A DNA stretch of 64,000 nucleotides from NCBI GenBank assembly GCA_016648135.1, contig JADDOH010023044.1:62001-126000 (forward strand). Reading direction: 5' to 3'. The stretch's first letter is position 1; the number at the start of each line of letters is the position of its first letter. Both the position numbers and the translations under genes were made by a program. A model generated the notes under the pieces. That model searched no databases. It saw only the letters and a program-made list of their open reading frames with translations, and was not told the origin of the DNA. Below, piece after piece: positions 43,757 through 55,102 of the stretch. This DNA comes from Agrypnia vestita (lineage: Eukaryota > Arthropoda > Insecta > Trichoptera > Phryganeidae).

Positions 43757-43990
43757 TGAAAATTCGCATTTTTTCCTTATATGAGTTCCGTCGTGGTACT
43801 AATGCTTCATTGACCACGTATTTCAAATAATCGCACTGCGAGTTTTTGGTTTGATCTGTTGAAATTGAACATTAGTATGGCTAAAGAAACAAAAGTCCAA
43901 ATGTTTCCAAATAAAATAATGGTTGATGATGTCGCTGAGCGGACATGCACTAGAGAAGGAGAGCCATTTAATAATTCCCCGTTGGATCAA
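43757..43990 (+). pseudogene. Decayed mariner transposase N-terminus
   Basis: One frame reads MKIRIFSLYEFRRGTNASLT, resembling the helix-turn-helix start of mariner transposases (compare YEYEFHRGTSAAET in the intact copy at 57607). A shifted frame continues ASFWFDLLKLNISM in place of the VRFWF.RFRSG block. Beyond that similarity is lost. It belongs to a different, older mariner lineage than the intact element. Confidence 0.45.
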
Positions 43991-45049
43991 CATTTGTTAG
44001 CTTAGGTCAAGGGTTTTATTTATTTATGAAAATGGCGACTGAGACCTGTTACTTGAAAATACAGAGGAATATATTTTAGCGAAGGGATTTAATACGAAAA
44101 TAGTCTTTATAAATATTTAAAGCATTAAGCATCCTAAACCATTACGGATAAGGATACAATTTTAAAACTGGATTTATACAAAATTATTTTCAGTAGGGGA
44201 AATAAAAATTGAGGATTATTATTTATTTAAATAGCATTGTATTTTTGACAAGAATAGGCTTGCCATCACAGACCACCAAAATATATAGACATGCACTAAT
44301 GAAAGTTTCTAGGTATAATATGTGTTTTCACGGCTGGTTCCACTACGTTTGAGTTGTTTAAACAAATACTGCTAGCTTTTATATTTTGAAACGATTATGA
44401 AAAATTTAAACTGAATACTCTTAAAAATATATAATTTCGTTGTAAATACATCGTGCTTTATTACAAAACGACATTTTTATTTGAAGGAAGTCGATTTGGA
44501 ACGAAATTTTAAAATATTAAAAGAAAAATATTGAAGGTAGGATCGCAGGCAAAGTATAAAAAAAAAGAAAATATAAAGATTAATTTTTTCATGTATGGAT
44601 TGTACGAACATGAAATATATGGGGTATAAAATCGTTTTGTAATAAAAAAAAATAATAATGCAGCTATCGAGGATTACGAATTTAGAATGCACTAAATTCT
44701 AGATTTTATAGCCTATCGATTTACAGGAAACATGATTTTGGAATGGCTAGACACTTAAAATCCTCAGTTACTGCATTCAAAATATTTTTTCAATTTTTGG
44801 GTATTGCTCTATTTGATTTTATTTCCCTCATATATCAACAGAGCTATATAGATTACCTAGGCCGTGCGATCTATAAATACAGGTGAATTCACGATACCGT
44901 TAGCGCGCTATGTACCCCATATAAAGTAGCTCGCCACGTCGCGAAACAGACCAGCCTTTTCACTAATGTGTTTTCAACCACCCATGTGCATAAAACGATT
45001 TTTTTTTAATTCTATGTTGATTAAGTGCTTATATTTTTTAAATCTACCA
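43991..45049. other. AT-rich unassigned stretch
   Basis: No feature is recognised. Confidence 0.4.
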
Positions 45050-45370
45050 GGCCGCCATAACATCCGAGCGGGTAAAATTTTTATCTGCGCGCCGCGGCGG
45101 CCGTTCTAATTCCCGCCCTTTATCCCGGCGCGCATTGGTTGCGCGGCGAACAAAGCGCGCCCGTCCACTAGAGCGGGATTGCCGCCCCCCGCGGCGGGGA
45201 GGACTCTTCATCCTTTTGACCTGCCGTGATACGGACTCTTCATTCTTTTGACCCGCGCGCGGCGGTCTGTTGACCCAACTGCCCCGAGAGCCGCCCATTC
45301 ATGCGGACGTAATGGGATGCACAAAGGTCGCGAGAATCATACAGTGGCGTGAGAACGCCAAGTTTTGCAC
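45050..45370. promoter_or_regulatory. CpG-rich promoter-like block
   Basis: Very GC- and CpG-rich: TTCCCGCCC (E2F-like), GCGCATTGGTTGCGCGG (an inverted CCAAT box inside a palindrome-like context), GAGCGGGATTGCCGCCC, and a tandem GACTCTTCATCCTTTTGACC pair (near 45200 and 45234). The minus-strand frames of 84-88 codons are Arg-rich composition artefacts. A divergent or TATA-less promoter is possible. Confidence 0.35.
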
Positions 45371-45594
45371 GTTTCGCCCGCGAAAGTCGGGCGTATTTCG
45401 AAACGATAACCTCGTCTGCAGTTGTTGAAGGAATTTTAGAATTAAGATTGATTTTAGTCTCTAATAGAAGTCTCACATAGGCGAAAATATGTATACGAGA
45501 AGTCACAGTTTAAACTCTTTATTTCTTCAAAGATATTTAATTTAATAATTTGGTATACAGAACAAATTTGATTTGAGGTAAAAAGGTTATAAGA
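45371..45594. other. Unassigned stretch
   Basis: No feature is recognised. Confidence 0.4.
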
Positions 45595-46035
45595 TGCTTA
45601 ATTTGATAACGAATTATACTAAATTGGTCAAAGTTGCTGGAAAGTTAACCATTATATCTTAGTTATATATTTGATGAAATTTTATAGACAAAAATCGTTG
45701 GTGTAAATTATCGTTAAATGATAGATATATATCTTTTATTGATAACTTACAATTTTGTAGATCATTTAATTTTACACAATTCTTTCCTACTCCTTTATTT
45801 TGTATCTCTAAGGGATTAGACAGCGTTTCTATGAGAGTGCTTTAGCGGCAAATGTTTTCCCGATTTGATTAACTCAAACCGTTAATGCTCAGCTCCTATG
45901 TGTGCTAGGGCAATTTTGAATACACTAAAATCTTCCTGGTGGAATGCAGACAGTACATAACAGTAAAAACTGCATATAAATCCGTTCTGTGGTTCTCGAG
46001 ATAAGCGCGGACAGGCAGACAGACAGACGTTCACC
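45595..46035 (-). repeat. Dispersed repeat, inverted copy of 4735-5130
   Basis: Read on the minus strand it starts with a CTGTCTGTCTGCC run and follows the same block order as the copy at 4735, ending near TTGACCAATTTAGT. It differs by small indels. No coding capacity. Confidence 0.6.
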
Positions 46036-46079
46036 ACTTTATTTTATAAATATTGTGTATTGAAGTGTATGGAAGGAAG

Positions 46080-46435
46080 CCTTTTTATAGGATGACTCAG
46101 GTAAGAACATTCACACATTATCAAAATGTTGAAAGTTCTATATATTCAGAATATTTTGAGCATGTTCAAAATTTTGAACATGCTCAATACTGCATTTTAT
46201 ACCCAGGGCGACACCATTAATCGAGATATATTTTAGATGTCTCATAGAGACGAAGTATTTACATGGGAATGTAGGTATGTAAATCTTTTTTGGTTGTTTA
46301 TAGGTCATATGACCTATCGTAAAGTGATCACTTAAGCCAGTCGTATGAAAGGAAGTAAGTCCTATGAGCATCCAAGAAAGACTTTCATACCTACTTTCCC
46401 ATATAAAAACTAGACATCTATAATATATCTTGAGT
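46080..46435. repeat. GATGTCTC-family complex with fold-back arms, copy F
   Basis: 46217-46325 and 46326-46432 are inverted copies of the family's 5' half, with TTTTAGATGTCTCATAGAGA at one end and AGACATCTATAAT at the other. A partial family 3' end lies just left (46080-46140). Between them, 46156-46187 is a perfect 32-bp palindrome (arm TTGAGCATGTTCAAAA). The 128-codon minus-strand frame over this block is a by-product. Confidence 0.65.
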
Positions 46436-48115
46436 TTCCAAATTTCAAAACCTTTCGTTATACATAGATTTCGCAGTTGGTAATGAACGATACCTCTGTA
46501 TTTTAAAGTATTCATACAAGTCAAATAAAATTATAAACCTTGAAAAAAAAATCTTGTTTATTAAATCCTCTTTATTTCGAAACGGAAGCTTTGTTTGTCT
46601 GTAGCAGCAAATACACTACAACGCTGAACTGTCTGGAATTTTTAGATCAGCGCGACTATTTTCAGCAAAACTGAAATAATGTTATATAACAGCGGTCAAG
46701 GCATGATTGTTATTATAACGCAAACCTATGATAATTAATAGAACCGAGTTAAAGATAGGATTTAGAGTTGCTTTGAACATAATTAAAATAATATTAAAAT
46801 ATTCTTTAAAGACGTTACAATCTTGGCGTATCGTTTAATTTCGTGCGTCGTTCATGGTGAGTAAATATTAATAACAAGAAATTATTAATATTTCCACTCC
46901 GCCCGATGTGTTTATTCAATATATAATTTTAATTAAACCTGAATTGGAGCCGCGGGTCGTGGAGGGAGGGGGGGGGCATTTAATATGCTGGTAATGAAGC
47001 ACTTGTGCTCTATTATTAATTAAAACATGTTCTGAAGGCGGGTGGCTCTCTTGAATTTTTCAAAGTAGCCGATGAATGCGATGCTCGCGAGAGAAGGCTC
47101 TCATATTTGTTCTATTTGAACTTCTACGAAGCTACACATAAAATTTATTTTCAATTAAATAATTTTATAAGATTTTGTTTCAATTTTGAGAACTGGTATT
47201 TCAACGATCGCTGGCAGATTATTAAGATTTTTGAATAACTAGTCTAAATATATCACATTTGTCAATCTTATGTTTTATTTAGATCTGGCAATTATGTGTC
47301 GAACACAATGTCGTTTGAATGGCTACCTCTAAGGCTCACAAAATAAGTGGGTCTGTGTATTTATGTACACGCGTTAGAAGTTATACTTCTATAATATAAA
47401 AAACACGTATAAAAAATATTAAAGCCAAAACGTTTCATCGTCTCTAATATTAAAAAGCTGATGCCACGAATCGCACTGTAATTACAAGGTTTTACCAGCG
47501 AACATTTCCGAAGTGATGACATTCTTTTAAACGCAGCTGAATGCAGTCAAACATCGATAATAACATGAAATACAGAAATCTCTTCTAGAAACCCCTTTTT
47601 GCCTTTTCGATTACACAGTATCGTAAATCGTAAATCAATAAATAGTTATTATTTTAAATTCAATAACCAATATTTAATCATTCGTCAGATTTTTCATGAT
47701 TGGCACTCGATTCAAAATGGTCGACAGTACATTGTTTATATTATTGGAACTCTAATATCTAGTTAATAAATTTTTGAAAGTAACACAACAAGCCTATGAT
47801 ATATGTATATAGGAAGTATACACATTTTAATCTCTTTGACGGCTAACATACGGCGCCATTAACCGGTTTGCTAGGCCACCTGTGCTAGACAAACAGATGC
47901 GCACGCTTTTGTATATTTTAGCGTGTCACAATTTACGACTAGTTATCCGTAATTGAAAATTGATTGAGATAATAAGTTTTCATTGTTTGTGTGTGTACCT
48001 TTGATGCTTTGGCAATGATTAATATAATATAATATAATATAGTACTGTTTCGTTAAACATATTAAAAATCAGATTCATTTTTTTGTACCTGTATTACCTG
48101 TTATCTCCAAACGTC
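46436..48115. other. AT-rich unassigned stretch
   Basis: No gene is recognised. A (TAATA)n microsatellite lies at about 48019-48041. Confidence 0.4.
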
Positions 48116-48370
48116 ACAAAATTTATAAAACTGGGAAGACTTCGGTGGCTGGGTCATGTGGAGAGAATGTCCGAGCATCAAGCACCAAAGTCCCTGCTGA
48201 ACTCAAGGCCAATAGGGCGAAGGAGCATAGGAAGGCCGAAACTAAGATGGAGTGACAACGTCCTCAAAGATATCTCTGCCTTAGAGCTTCGAAACTGGAG
48301 AGAGCTGGCACTAGACCGAGATGAGTGGAGGAAAATTATTGAGGAGGCCAAGACCCACCAAGGGTTGTAG
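48116..48370 (+). pseudogene. RT C-terminal fragment with intact tail
   Basis: One uninterrupted frame reads LGRLRWLGHVERM, then GRRSIGRPKLRWSDNVLKD, LRNWRELALDRDEWRKIIEE and AKTHQGL before a stop. This is the complete terminal peptide of an RTE-like RT protein. It is 5'-truncated, with nothing RT-like upstream. It is the best-preserved fragment of this kind in the window, and a TGATGATGATGATT tract follows the stop, consistent with a short-repeat 3' end. Confidence 0.75.
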
Positions 48371-48956
48371 TGCCAAGAATGATGATGATGATTACCTGTT
48401 TTCTGCCAAAATCCCCCGAACTCAAATGTCATAAACCTTCTATAACGTGTGTCTGGCGGTTGCTGGCTCCTACTCTACTCACAATAAAACTGAACCTTTA
48501 AAATTTCGGCACCGTAAAAAAAGTATTTCCGCTTTCTTGGTTTATTTTATACCAACACTAAGTTTATCGTCTTTCATAATGTACACACATTCTCATATTC
48601 AATATTTTGTGTTGGCGCAGTGAGCCTGAATTTTTATTTATATAATATAATTTATTTTTGATGTTTGATAATAAGCCCGCCTTTTCCACTGGAAGCAATA
48701 AATTACCTCAGACATTGGGATTCACCTCTACCACAAACGAATACAAATTTTATCTCGCAAATACTAAAATTTCTATCCCATCTTGTACAATATACATAGT
48801 ATTACACACATGTGAGATGGCACGGCCCAGACTAAATTACGCCTGCCGAATATACGAAACAATGTCCTTTTTAAATAATAAATACAAAACCGTCGAAAGT
48901 CTTATTGACTCGTTCCTTCTGAAATCTTGATTAGCCATCTAGCCATTCCATTTTTA
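48371..48956. other. Unassigned stretch
   Basis: No feature is recognised. A 90-codon open frame at 48658-48930 has no visible domain. Confidence 0.4.
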
Positions 48957-49208
48957 TTAATGACCTTTGTCCCGAGACATCCCCCGGCTCGGCCCCGGGC
49001 AACGTAAAAGGGTACTTTTATTAGGGGTAGGTACCGCCCCTGCATCCCTTTGCGCGGGGCTCGTTGATCGCCGGGCTAAGATGTTTGCATCTGCCGTGCG
49101 GGCCTCAAAGGGAAATTTAGCTTCTTCGTCCGCACGTTCATTTCCGACTCGAATGAGCGACCTCTTTGATAAGACGCTATGTAATGAACGCCCGCAATAT
49201 ATAATCAA
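48957..49208 (-). pseudogene. Possible RNase H fragment of a non-LTR retrotransposon
   Basis: In a GC-rich block the minus-strand frame contains RVGNERADEEAKFPFEARTA, which resembles the GNE.AD..AK motif closing the RNase H domain of R1- and I-type retrotransposons. The rest shows no clear match. The plus strand is also open over the same interval (48967-49218), so a real conserved gene cannot be excluded. Confidence 0.35.
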
Positions 49209-49331
49209 TCCAACTTAAAATGTATCTAAGGCTGTATATAAGGGCTACACATAAATAATGTGGATTTTAATGCGATTTTAGAGGAGAATTATTTTGTACT
49301 TGTATATTGTTTTATTTTAATAATAATAATG

Positions 49332-49500
49332 CCACACTAACACCTTCCAAAAATATTTTGGGAAGGTGTTAGTGTGTGAATAATAATATGGTTGTGGACG
49401 TAGTGGTATGTAAATGCTGGTGTTGTTGTTCTCATGACGAAGAGACTGGTACGTCTCGAAATCGGTAGAGTAAAAATCTCACTTAGCGGTTATATACTAA
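49332..49500 (+). repeat. Partial element with hairpin and hammerhead-like motif
   Basis: A hairpin at 49332-49377 (arms CACACTAACACCTTCC and complement) precedes ATGACGA, a GAGAC/GTCTC stem and GAAATCGGT (49431-49470). The terminus GGTTATATACTAACATTTT is shared with the element at 23873-24290. It is probably a truncated relative. Confidence 0.55.
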
Positions 49501-49947
49501 CATTTTGTTGGAAGGAATCTTTTTCTATAGAGAAATTCTGATTTCATTGGATTAGAATTTTTATTTTGTATAAACATAGTATAAATAAACATCATATTAT
49601 TTATTATACCTACGTGAATTTTTTTTAGCTTTATATTTTACTAGCTTATGCTTCGCACGCGTAGATTTTTAAAACTTTTGGTTATATTTTATCAATTTGT
49701 GTATTAACTTTAACATATAGTTATATATCACCGCGGACTTTTTAACAGAACTTTTTGAGTTCTACAACTTCTCTATGAAAAATGTTTAAATATCTTTTAC
49801 CGTTAAGGTAGCGTTCGTAAAAAACGCATCGCTCGACATTTTTTCGTCGACTTTAGTTGTAAAATAAGTCACCACAATTTCCCTTTTATTTTAACGGTTA
49901 AAAATAAACGATTACCAAAACATCAACTCGTTTATTGTTTCAGAGCT
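49501..49947. other. Unassigned stretch
   Basis: No feature is recognised. Confidence 0.4.
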
Positions 49948-50163
49948 AAGTTTGTAGAACTCCACAATTACACATATGGAAATAAAAACTATGTTTTTTT
50001 AAGTTCTACCTTTTTAATTTTTTGAGGCGCGTTTCGCCTTATGAGGGCATTATCAATCTCTTTGAAAATGACAAGATTGATAATGCCCTCATAAGGCGAA
50101 ACGCACGTCAGAAAATTAAAAAGTAGAACTTAAAAAAGTAACGCATAAAAAACAAGTTTTTAT
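49948..50163. mobile_element. Fold-back element, copy 2
   Basis: The second copy of the palindromic element at 15749-15956, with arms AAGTTCTAC...GCGTTTCGCCTTATGAGGGC and complement. The plus-strand hammerhead-like motif is at 50078-50109 (TGATAATGCC, GGCGAAACGCACGTC). Centres differ between the copies, so the arms evolve while keeping pairing. Confidence 0.7.
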
Positions 50164-50569
50164 TATACTCCCTTTCTTTGTAAAATATAACAACAATTAA
50201 AGATGAATTAAAACATATAAGATAACACTAAACTTACAGTAATTTAATATATTTCTAAAATGTCAGATGTTTTCAGCTTTGATATGACACTTCATGCTTT
50301 GACGACGTTATCGGGCCGCCGTATTCAAACTTTTCTAATGATTCCAATTTGAAAAAACCAATAAAATTTCTAAAAATCCGAAATTATACTATAATTATTT
50401 ATTTATTTTAACGAAAATTTGATAGATCTTCTTGATCGTCGCCACGAGTCTACTTGCCAAGTTTCAGTTCGATTGGATCACGGGAAAAGGGTCAAAAATC
50501 GATACAAAGTTTATGTTGACGGCAAGCAAGCAGATGCCACGAGTTAATATAAAGGGAGTAAAAATTAAT
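50164..50569. other. Unassigned stretch
   Basis: No feature is recognised. A segment at 50430-50545 (CCAAGTTTCAGTTCGATTGG and onward) has the flavour of a dispersed repeat, but no second copy is seen here. Confidence 0.35.
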
Positions 50570-50880
50570 ACGAGCGTTTAGAAATGAAAAATAAAAGATA
50601 AAATATAAATAAAGAGACAAAAATACATTATTTAACAAAATATATTAATATTTTTTCAATATTAAAATTAAAATAAATGAACACGGGCGTAGGTCTTTAG
50701 ATCTCCTAGAGATGACAGGAATTTTGATCGGATCAACCAAAAGCCAATTTCGAAAAGACACTAAGGAATTGGAAAAAAGCCGAATCGGCAGCGACCGTTC
50801 GGTCGACCTGGAAAATTCTGGTATCTGAAATAGGTCTTGGATTCTGAAGAAGAAGGGTTCTGAGATTCCGTTTCATTCAT
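50570..50880 (-). repeat. Repeat of about 300 bp, inverted partner of 28143-28440
   Basis: Aligns in reverse with the copy at 28143 across its whole length. It carries about 16 extra bp (around CTTCTTCAGAATCC on the minus strand) and single-base changes that break the open frame. Confidence 0.7.
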
Positions 50881-52156
50881 ATAAAGCTTCGTTTTTGTAA
50901 AATTATGCAACATTGCTCACTACTGATATTAGCAATTCAAATATTATTTCTGAAGCAAATAAAATAAATATTTTTGTTGAATGTCAACATTGAGACATTT
51001 CAAAGTTACAATAAAGCCGATGTACGAATACGTGGTTTCAAATCAAACAAATAAGCTAATGTAGAATTTGAAATGTTCAAATTGAAGGACGGAGAGTTTT
51101 TTTTAAGCCAGTATTACGCTTTCAAATATCGAACAGATGTCAGAAAAAGAAACACGAGAAGAAAGAAATGAATATTTTAAAGAATTCTGGCGGGGTCCGT
51201 ATATTATATTTCTGTTTGTGCGAGTATTGATTCGCAGCTAAGAAACCCCACCATACTTTTCAAAGAGCCTGTAAATGAGCATTGTCGAACTTGGGTATAT
51301 AACATTCTGTTTATTCAAAATTTAGAAATATCGACATTCCAGCTTGTATTTCTTGTAAATTACAAATGAATTATTCTATGAAATGGAGAGATAATATCGT
51401 AATGATGTTATGAAATACGCGCGATGTTTACGTATCATAAGAAAGACTGTTTAGGCCTGTTCACGTGTTTTCGAAAGGCAAGCGTCGTAATCGGCCGTAT
51501 TCTGAAAATAACAAGATTGTTATTTTGTGATTGTTAAAAAATAGAAAACTAAAAAATAAAAATAAAATAAAAATAAAAACTAAAAAATAGAGAAACGTCG
51601 TCTATACGGTTCGTAAAAAAATTCTTTTTTTTCAATACCTTTTTTATTTTATTATCTTATTATATGAACGCGCGACAAATGGTTTTAATTTTGTATCTTT
51701 TTCCATTGCCAGCTTAAAAAAATAATAAATTGTGAAATTGTATAAAGTAGCAAGAAGTACAGATTGTTTTAATATGCATGCAAATAATATTTAATGTGAG
51801 AAATATTATACACGTAAAATATTATCTACTGGTCACTTATAAAAAATATTTAATATTTATAGACATATACTAATTTATAATATACGTATAGGTATTTTAA
51901 AATCTCGCCACATGCGTAGGTACTCTTTTTTGGTACTAATCAATCCGGCTGTCATTGAGCAGTTGCGCATGCGCGGCATATGTCAAACACTGGAAATATT
52001 TACGTTTTCTCTTTATATTGTTTATCGCTTTAAAACGCTACTTTTAGTTTAAAAAATGCTATAATCCAGTTTGAATCAAGTCTGCGACTTTTTTTTTCAG
52101 ATATTATGGAAACAAAATAAAATACAATCATCTTACATACATTTTACTGACACTTT
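50881..52156. other. AT-rich unassigned stretch
   Basis: No gene is recognised. An (A)n-rich simple repeat (AAAATAAAAATAAAATAAAA type) lies at about 51540-51595. Confidence 0.4.
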
Positions 52157-52669
52157 ATGGCTATGTTTTATTACATTAACAGCATTGCATTGAGCATTGA
52201 GATAAGCAGAATTTTCTTATCCCGGGATCTATTATACATTGAATTTCAGGATTGCTATCACATAGATTACCGCTGGTGTATCAGCTTATTACAGAAACCA
52301 CCCAAAATTACCCTAGTTTCATATTTCCTTGTATTCAAAAGGAAAATTAATAATATAGTAAAAAAATCAATTGATTTCATCTATCAATATAATCCTAATT
52401 TGATCATTGAAAAAAATTGCTCCACTTCGGAACCGGGAATAAATCAATTTCCCGTTAAGCCACTTCCTCCTAATTGCACCCGCCTGCCTTCACCGCGCCT
52501 CAAATTTCACAACGTTTCTTATATTTTTCGGCTGAAATTAACTTTTCTTATGATGCAGCATTGCGCTTCCGACGTCGAGCCGAGGATGGGGAATCGTTCT
52601 GTGTTTCGACCTCATGGCGGTCACGTAGCACGAGAGCCAGTGTGTCCGACTGAATTATCAACGCTGTAG
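52157..52669 (+). CDS. Hypothetical open frame, 170 codons
   Basis: A frame of this length is unusual by chance in AT-rich DNA. It starts MAMFYYINSIALSIEISRIF and ends in a GC-richer stretch with GGHVAREPVCP. No domain, signal peptide or coding-type codon pattern is convincing, and there is no splice or promoter support. It may be chance, or part of an unrecognised repeat. Confidence 0.15.
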   Translation: MAMFYYINSIALSIEISRIFLSRDLLYIEFQDCYHIDYRWCISLLQKPPKITLVSYFLVFKRKINNIVKKSIDFIYQYNPNLIIEKNCSTSEPGINQFPVKPLPPNCTRLPSPRLKFHNVSYIFRLKLTFLMMQHCASDVEPRMGNRSVFRPHGGHVAREPVCPTELSTL

Positions 52670-52932
52670 CGGTCGTCAATCCGCCGGATTAGAATGTCCT
52701 GCATAGACTTTACGATGTGCTACCCTGGTATATTTGATTCCTATATCCGTCGTATGTCATTAGGAGAGAGACGTTAATTGTTTAAATATCCTAAAAATTA
52801 TGTTATAAAATAGCGTTAATTGAAAGTCAATGTAAGATTTTCAAAAATACGTATTAGAAAATTTATCAACATTTATATTTCTTAGGCGTTAAATCGAGTC
52901 GTTATAAATTATACAGATATCACAAAAATAGT
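52670..52932. other. Unassigned stretch
   Basis: No feature is recognised. Confidence 0.4.
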
Positions 52933-53142
52933 GTGCGAGCACTGGAGGTTTTTGAAAGGAAAATTTTGAGGGCTATCTGCGGACCGGTTCTAGAAAATAG
53001 ACTTTCTCGCAGACGTTACAACAATGAGCTCTATACTCCTTTTAAGGAGCTAAACGTCACAAAAAGACTTCGGTGGCTGGCTGGGTTATGTGGAGAGAAT
53101 GAAAGAATGACCGCGATGCCAGGGTGGCCAGTCGTGAGTTAA
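52933..53142 (+). pseudogene. RT C-terminal fragment
   Basis: The frame reads RALEVFERKILRAICGPVLE, then RRRYNNELYTPFKELNVTK and RLRWLAGLCGENERM. These are the hallmark VFERK.LR.I.GP, RYN.ELY and RLRWLGHV..M blocks after the RT core of RTE-like elements. It decays after ERM, where a 4-codon insertion changes the usual GHVERM. Truncated at both ends. Confidence 0.7.
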
Positions 53143-53204
53143 AAAAAGCTATAAATAAATCGAAATAATCGAACGAGGTACCTTCTTGTCGAAATAAACC
53201 AGGC

Positions 53205-53432
53205 GACCTCTATGTGTGAGAATTGAATATTCTACGAGCGATAAATACGTGTTACACAGCGATTATAACGAGTTCATATACGAGTGATATATTGCGAAGT
53301 AGCGTTAAGCTTAATTCGTGTTGAGTGACTTTTTATATTGAATAATTAATTAATTATTATTTAATAAATCGCTAATTCATCTCCAGTGTTTTCATTCATT
53401 CCTCCCTAGCTACCACACGTGACAATATAACT
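53205..53432 (-). repeat. Dispersed LTR-like repeat, copy 4
   Basis: Read on the minus strand it begins TGTCACGTGTGGTAGC and continues with AACACTGGAG, GCGATTTATTAAATAATAAT, ACACGAATTAAGC and TATATCACTCGTATATGAAC, in the family order. The TG start and short inverted TGTCACGTG fit an LTR. No matching second LTR or internal region is nearby. Confidence 0.55.
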
Positions 53433-54174
53433 CAACATTTTCCTTTCAAATTAGATTACAACGAAAGCGTTAGTTGTAAATTTGTTATTTTATATATATT
53501 TTTACTCGTTCTACAAACAAATAAAAGTCAATTCAATTGATCATTATTTTTATTTACATTGAAATTATATTACTGCTAGGTTTCGGAATACTTTATAAAT
53601 GTTCAAATGTCGAGAACTTCAATTTGGCAGTGCTCTATCTCCATATTATGTTAAAAACCGTAAGCGCTTAGTCATAAATAAAATAACAAGAAGCGAAACA
53701 ATGTTTGTTCAAATCAGTTGAAACGGTCGGTTATATAAACTCGCTCTATTATATTGGGTCGAATTTAAAAATGCTCTCCATTGTCAATATTCAGAATAGT
53801 TTAGTAGAGGGCAATTTGGTGGAAATGAAAAATGTAATATGAGGGCGGCTTGTGAAACTGGATGATTTAATAAATTATTATCCATTTCAATTATTATCAT
53901 TTTACAAAATTGTTCATTTGGAATCAATTATATTCTGTATACCCAAAAAAATTGCCGCACATTACAAATTCCAGGAAAACATAGTTGGCATACAAATTCT
54001 TCAACATTAGTTTTTTTTGACTCATTGTATAGTAAGAAAAAATTTCTCCTTTGTATGTTCAGTTATAAAGCGTGACATTTTCATAGTGCATGCAATGCTG
54101 AGCAGGTAAAAAATTTAACAAGGCAAAAATACGTATCAATTTTTCAGTGTTTTATGGTGATATTACCATTTATA
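53433..54174. other. AT-rich unassigned stretch
   Basis: No feature is recognised. Confidence 0.4.
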
Positions 54175-55072
54175 CAGAGGGGGCCAAAAAATATATACAC
54201 ACTTCAATGTAAGAAAAACTGTATTGACAATTAAAATGCCAGGGGATTTAAAAAATATATTAACACATGAGTTCATGTCAGGTTTCAGTACAACACTATA
54301 AGGTTTAATCATCTTAAAAATGCTAGGAATTATCATCATATTGACTTTAAATATACGACATTGAAAATCGTATTTAATCCTATTTCCGCAAAGTCGAAAA
54401 GTGCATCTCTGCAAATGGTTTGGCGCGTAAACACGCTCGTAGCATTTTAATAGTTAAAGTAGTGATATTAAATTTATACAAATATCAAGGAATGAATTTG
54501 AGTTACCTTTGTTTGCCTTCTAAATTTATAACAAGGATACGAGTAATTATCATGAGCGTCCAGATATTTTCGCATATTGCGATACTTTTGCTTGACCAAC
54601 GTTGACATAAGTGTCCTATAATATTAATGCTAATGCCGTTTAATTTTTTTTCGAAATATTATGGTTGCTGGTTTTCTACGACTCAAAACATCTTTTAAGG
54701 TCCTAAATGTTTCATAGTTATAAACGGTGTTTAACAATAACAAGGAATCTCAAGTTGCGTGGCGTGAAAGCCGCCGGGATTTTCTCTTGTGCGCGTCACA
54801 CACGGTATAGTGGCTTTATTGAAAACGTGCATCTTTATTATTGTCGCGCTTCAAGAAAATTCTCAAATTTAATTCACAACTTTAATTAGGTCTTGCACTT
54901 CTTGAACGAAACCCGTACCCCCGCCATTTTGTCTGCGAGTCATTCACGCTAGTCTGCTGAGATAACACCATACTTTGTCGCTATCTTGCTTAATTCGATT
55001 AAATTCCTGAAAAGTCCAGGGGTAACAACTGTACGAGATAAAGGTGTGTATACTTTTTTCTGACACCATCTG
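54175..55072. mobile_element. Tc1/mariner-type nonautonomous element, 898 bp
   Basis: The left end CAGAGGGGGCCAAAAAATAT then ATACACAC, and the right end (reverse complement CAGATGGTGTCAGAAAAAAG then TATACACAC), are inverted repeats of about 30 bp bounded by TA on both sides. CAG-plus-GTGTC-type ends and TA duplication fit the Tc1/mariner superfamily. The interior has no readable transposase, only open frames below 85 codons without motifs. Confidence 0.65.
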
Positions 55073-55102
55073 TATATGAGGAAAATTCATTTATTATAGT
55101 GT

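Noticed and set aside
46138..46524. 128-codon minus-strand open frame
   Set aside because: It lies over a fold-back pair of the GATGTCTC repeat; related copies do not keep the frame.
52157..52669. A confident protein-coding gene (170 codons)
   Set aside because: No domain, codon bias, splice or promoter support; listed only as a low-confidence hypothetical.
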